Notes under the pieces: generated by a model | What the model was told of the DNA's origin: nothing | The model's input: the letters and a program-made list of their open reading frames with translations, nothing else | The model's database searches: none | Shown: piece by piece, positions 24,532 through 26,218 of the stretch | Numbering within the stretch: position 1 is the first letter of the stretch | How the letters are laid out: each line of letters opens with the position of its first letter | Translations under genes and position numbers: made by a program | Source of the DNA: JBDTSW01 sp039930945 | GTDB taxonomy: Bacteria; Actinomycetota; Thermoleophilia; Solirubrobacterales; 70-9 | NCBI GenBank assembly: GCA_039930945.1 | Contig: JBDTSW010000017.1 | Coordinates: 1-26,218 of the forward strand | Direction: 5' to 3' | Length of the DNA: 26,218 nt

Positions 24532-25926
24532 ATGACTGTTGAGACGACGACCACCGGAGTAGCTGGCACGATCGACCGGGGACGGATCAAGGAGCTGACC
24601 GACCGCGAGATGGCGAAGCTGGCCGAGCGCACGCCGAACTCCAGGCAGCGCTACGAGCGCGCCGTCAAGGTGATGCCGGGCGGAGTGCCGTCGTCGTTCC
24701 AGGAGAACAACCCCTGGCCCGTTTACATCGAGGGCGGCGTCGGCTCGCAGGTCGACGACGTCGACGGCAACACCTACACCGACTTCCACAACGGCTTCGG
24801 CGTGATGTGCATCGGCCACGCCAACCCGACGGTCAGCGAGGCGGTCAAGGCCCGCATCGACCGGGGCACCCACTTCGCCGCCCCCACCGACGGCTCGATC
24901 ATCGTCGCCGAGGAGCTGGTCAAGCGCTTCAGGCTTCCTCAATGGCGCTTCACCAACTCCGGCACCGAGTCCACCATGGACGCGGTGCACCTGGCGCGCG
25001 GAGCCACCGGCCGCGACGTGATCCTCAAGATCGAGGGCTCCTACCACGGCCATCACGACGCGGTGATGGTCTCGGTGTACCCCGACCTGGAGGCGCTCGG
25101 CGAGCGTGATGATCCCCGCTCCGTCGTCGAGGGAGAGGGCTATCCCAAGGCCATCACCGACCTCACCCGGGCGGTGCCCTTCAACGACGCCGACGCGCTC
25201 GAGAGCGTGCTCGCCAAGCTCGAGGGCCAGGTCGCCGGGCTGATCATGGAGCCGGCGATGATGAACATCAACATCGTCCCGCCGGTCGAGGGCTACCTGG
25301 AGCAGGTGCGCGAGCTCTGCACCCAGCACGGGGTGAAGCTGATCTTCGACGAGGTGAAGACGGGGGCGACGATCGGCTACGGCGGCGCCACCCAGCGCTT
25401 CGGCGTCCAGGCCGACATGATCACCCTCGCCAAGGCCGTTTGCGGTGGGTATCCGGGCGGCGCGATCGGCATGAACGCCGAGATCGCCGAGCTCGTCTCA
25501 AGCGGCCGCGTGCACCAGTACGGGACCTTCAACGGCAACCCGCTGGTGATGGCCGCCGCGCAGGCGACGCTGACCGAGGTCCTGGTCGATGACGCCTACG
25601 ACAAGCTGGAGGCCACCAACGACAAGCTGAAGGCCGCCTGCGCCGAGGTGATCGAGCGCTATGGCCTGCCCGCCTACACCCAGGGCATGGGCGCCAAGGG
25701 CTGCGTGATCTTCTCCTCGGAGCCCCTGCGCGAGTACCGTGACTACCTGACCAAGGTCGACGCCGAGCTCGCCACCTTGGGCTGGCTTTACCACATGAAC
25801 CACGGCATCTTCATGACCCCGGGCGTCGAGGAGGAGTGGACGCTGTCCGTCGCCCATTCCGACACAGACGTCGAGCGCTACCTGGCCGCGTTCGAAACCT
25901 TCGCCCGCGACGTCACCGGCGGCTGA
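24532..25926 (+). CDS. Class III aminotransferase, glutamate-1-semialdehyde 2,1-aminomutase-like
   Basis: 464 residues from ATG 24532, with GGGGAG five bases upstream. PLP fold type I, class III: VMPGGVPSSF, DVDGNTYTDFHNGFG, TNSGTESTMDAVHLARGATGR, YHGHHD (171-176), IFDEVKTG (271-278, with the PLP Asp273) and LAKAVCGGYPGG with the Schiff-base Lys301. This resembles glutamate-1-semialdehyde aminomutase (heme and B12 precursor). It is, however, longer, with an N-terminal extension of ~35 residues, KTG where GSAM has MTG, and FNGNP where it has xSGNP. I judge it a paralogous aminotransferase or mutase, not certain HemL. A small L7/L12-like gene follows 31 bases later. Confidence 0.85.
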   Translation: MTVETTTTGVAGTIDRGRIKELTDREMAKLAERTPNSRQRYERAVKVMPGGVPSSFQENNPWPVYIEGGVGSQVDDVDGNTYTDFHNGFGVMCIGHANPTVSEAVKARIDRGTHFAAPTDGSIIVAEELVKRFRLPQWRFTNSGTESTMDAVHLARGATGRDVILKIEGSYHGHHDAVMVSVYPDLEALGERDDPRSVVEGEGYPKAITDLTRAVPFNDADALESVLAKLEGQVAGLIMEPAMMNINIVPPVEGYLEQVRELCTQHGVKLIFDEVKTGATIGYGGATQRFGVQADMITLAKAVCGGYPGGAIGMNAEIAELVSSGRVHQYGTFNGNPLVMAAAQATLTEVLVDDAYDKLEATNDKLKAACAEVIERYGLPAYTQGMGAKGCVIFSSEPLREYRDYLTKVDAELATLGWLYHMNHGIFMTPGVEEEWTLSVAHSDTDVERYLAAFETFARDVTGG

Positions 25927-25957
25927 GCGGCGCCCGGCTCCCGGCTCCGGGCTCCCG

Positions 25958-26218
25958 GTGGGCGACGAGATCGAGGAGCTGCTCGCCCGGGTCGCCGAGC
26001 TCGAGCGGCGGATCGACGTCCTCTTCCAGCACACGGGGGCGATGGACATGGAGGCCGAGGCGCGCACGGCGCCCGCGGTCTCCGACGAGGTCCGGCAGCT
26101 GATCGCCGCGGGAAAGCCCCACGAGGCGCTCAAGCGCTACCAGGAGGAGACCGGCGCCGAGATGGCGGCGGCGATGGCCGCCCTCGGCGAGGCCGCCAAG
26201 GAGATGCGGGGCGACTAG
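25958..26218 (+). CDS. Small coiled-coil protein with an L7/L12-like C-terminal helix pair
   Basis: 86 residues from GTG 25958, complete to the TAG that ends the window. The N-terminal EIEELLARVAELERRIDVL is a heptad coiled coil. After a spacer comes VSDEVRQLIAAGKPHEALKRY with QEETGAEM, the helix-loop-helix pattern of the ribosomal L7/L12 C-terminal domain seen in many small actinobacterial proteins of unknown role. A Met/Ala-rich helix closes it. It lies 31 bases after the aminotransferase on the same strand. Without a clear Shine-Dalgarno the exact start is uncertain. Confidence 0.65.
   Translation: MGDEIEELLARVAELERRIDVLFQHTGAMDMEAEARTAPAVSDEVRQLIAAGKPHEALKRYQEETGAEMAAAMAALGEAAKEMRGD

Overview
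The window is a gene-dense, very GC-rich bacterial chromosome segment. GTG and TTG starts are frequent, stop/start overlaps are common, and several -10-like hexamers have the TAnnnT form. With RTX-type calcium-binding proteins and the ethylmalonyl-CoA pathway genes, this suggests a high-GC actinobacterium, perhaps of the Thermoleophilia type. That placement is inference from gene content and composition; no rRNA or other phylogenetic marker is present. I saw no tRNA, rRNA, IS element, prophage or CRISPR array.

Layout. (1) 1-1613, plus strand: the 3' end of a B12-dependent ethylmalonyl-CoA mutase (Ecm/MeaA type), then an unknown protein with two CxxC pairs. (2) 8354-1692, minus strand: eight tightly packed genes, namely acyl-CoA dehydrogenase (probable Mcd), SCP2-like protein, small RTX protein, MaoC hydratase (probable Mch), a short protein resembling the C-terminal part of ATP-PEPCK, a DUF3556-like membrane protein, an FAD-dependent oxidoreductase and an SRPBCC protein. 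A GNAT gene lies just upstream. (3) 8963-10012, plus: malyl-CoA/beta-methylmalyl-CoA lyase (mcl1), facing a GTP-dependent PEPCK (minus, 11887-10073). (4) 12194-13336: a secreted hydrolase-like protein with a peptidoglycan-binding domain. (5) 13433-16035: an operon of divergent succinyl-CoA-ligase-type beta and alpha subunits, a small 4Fe-4S ferredoxin and a tiny zinc-ribbon protein. (6) 16046-20362: a two-domain VOC protein, an AMP-forming acyl-CoA synthetase and acetyl-CoA synthetase. (7) 20488-23431: an MFS transporter convergent with two overlapping RTX genes. (8) 23489-26218: a ring-cleaving-dioxygenase-like VOC protein, a class III aminotransferase of the glutamate-1-semialdehyde mutase type, and a small L7/L12-like coiled-coil protein.

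How it fits together: acetate activation (Acs), the ethylmalonyl-CoA pathway (Ecm, Mcd, Mch, Mcl1; the crotonyl-CoA carboxylase/reductase is not in the window) and PEPCK form a coherent C2-assimilation and gluconeogenesis neighbourhood. The most unusual parts are the accessory genes in the Mcd-Mch operon (PEPCK-like fragment, RTX protein, DUF3556/FAD/SRPBCC tail) and the ligase-ferredoxin operon. Functions are assigned from remembered family motifs, not from database searches.
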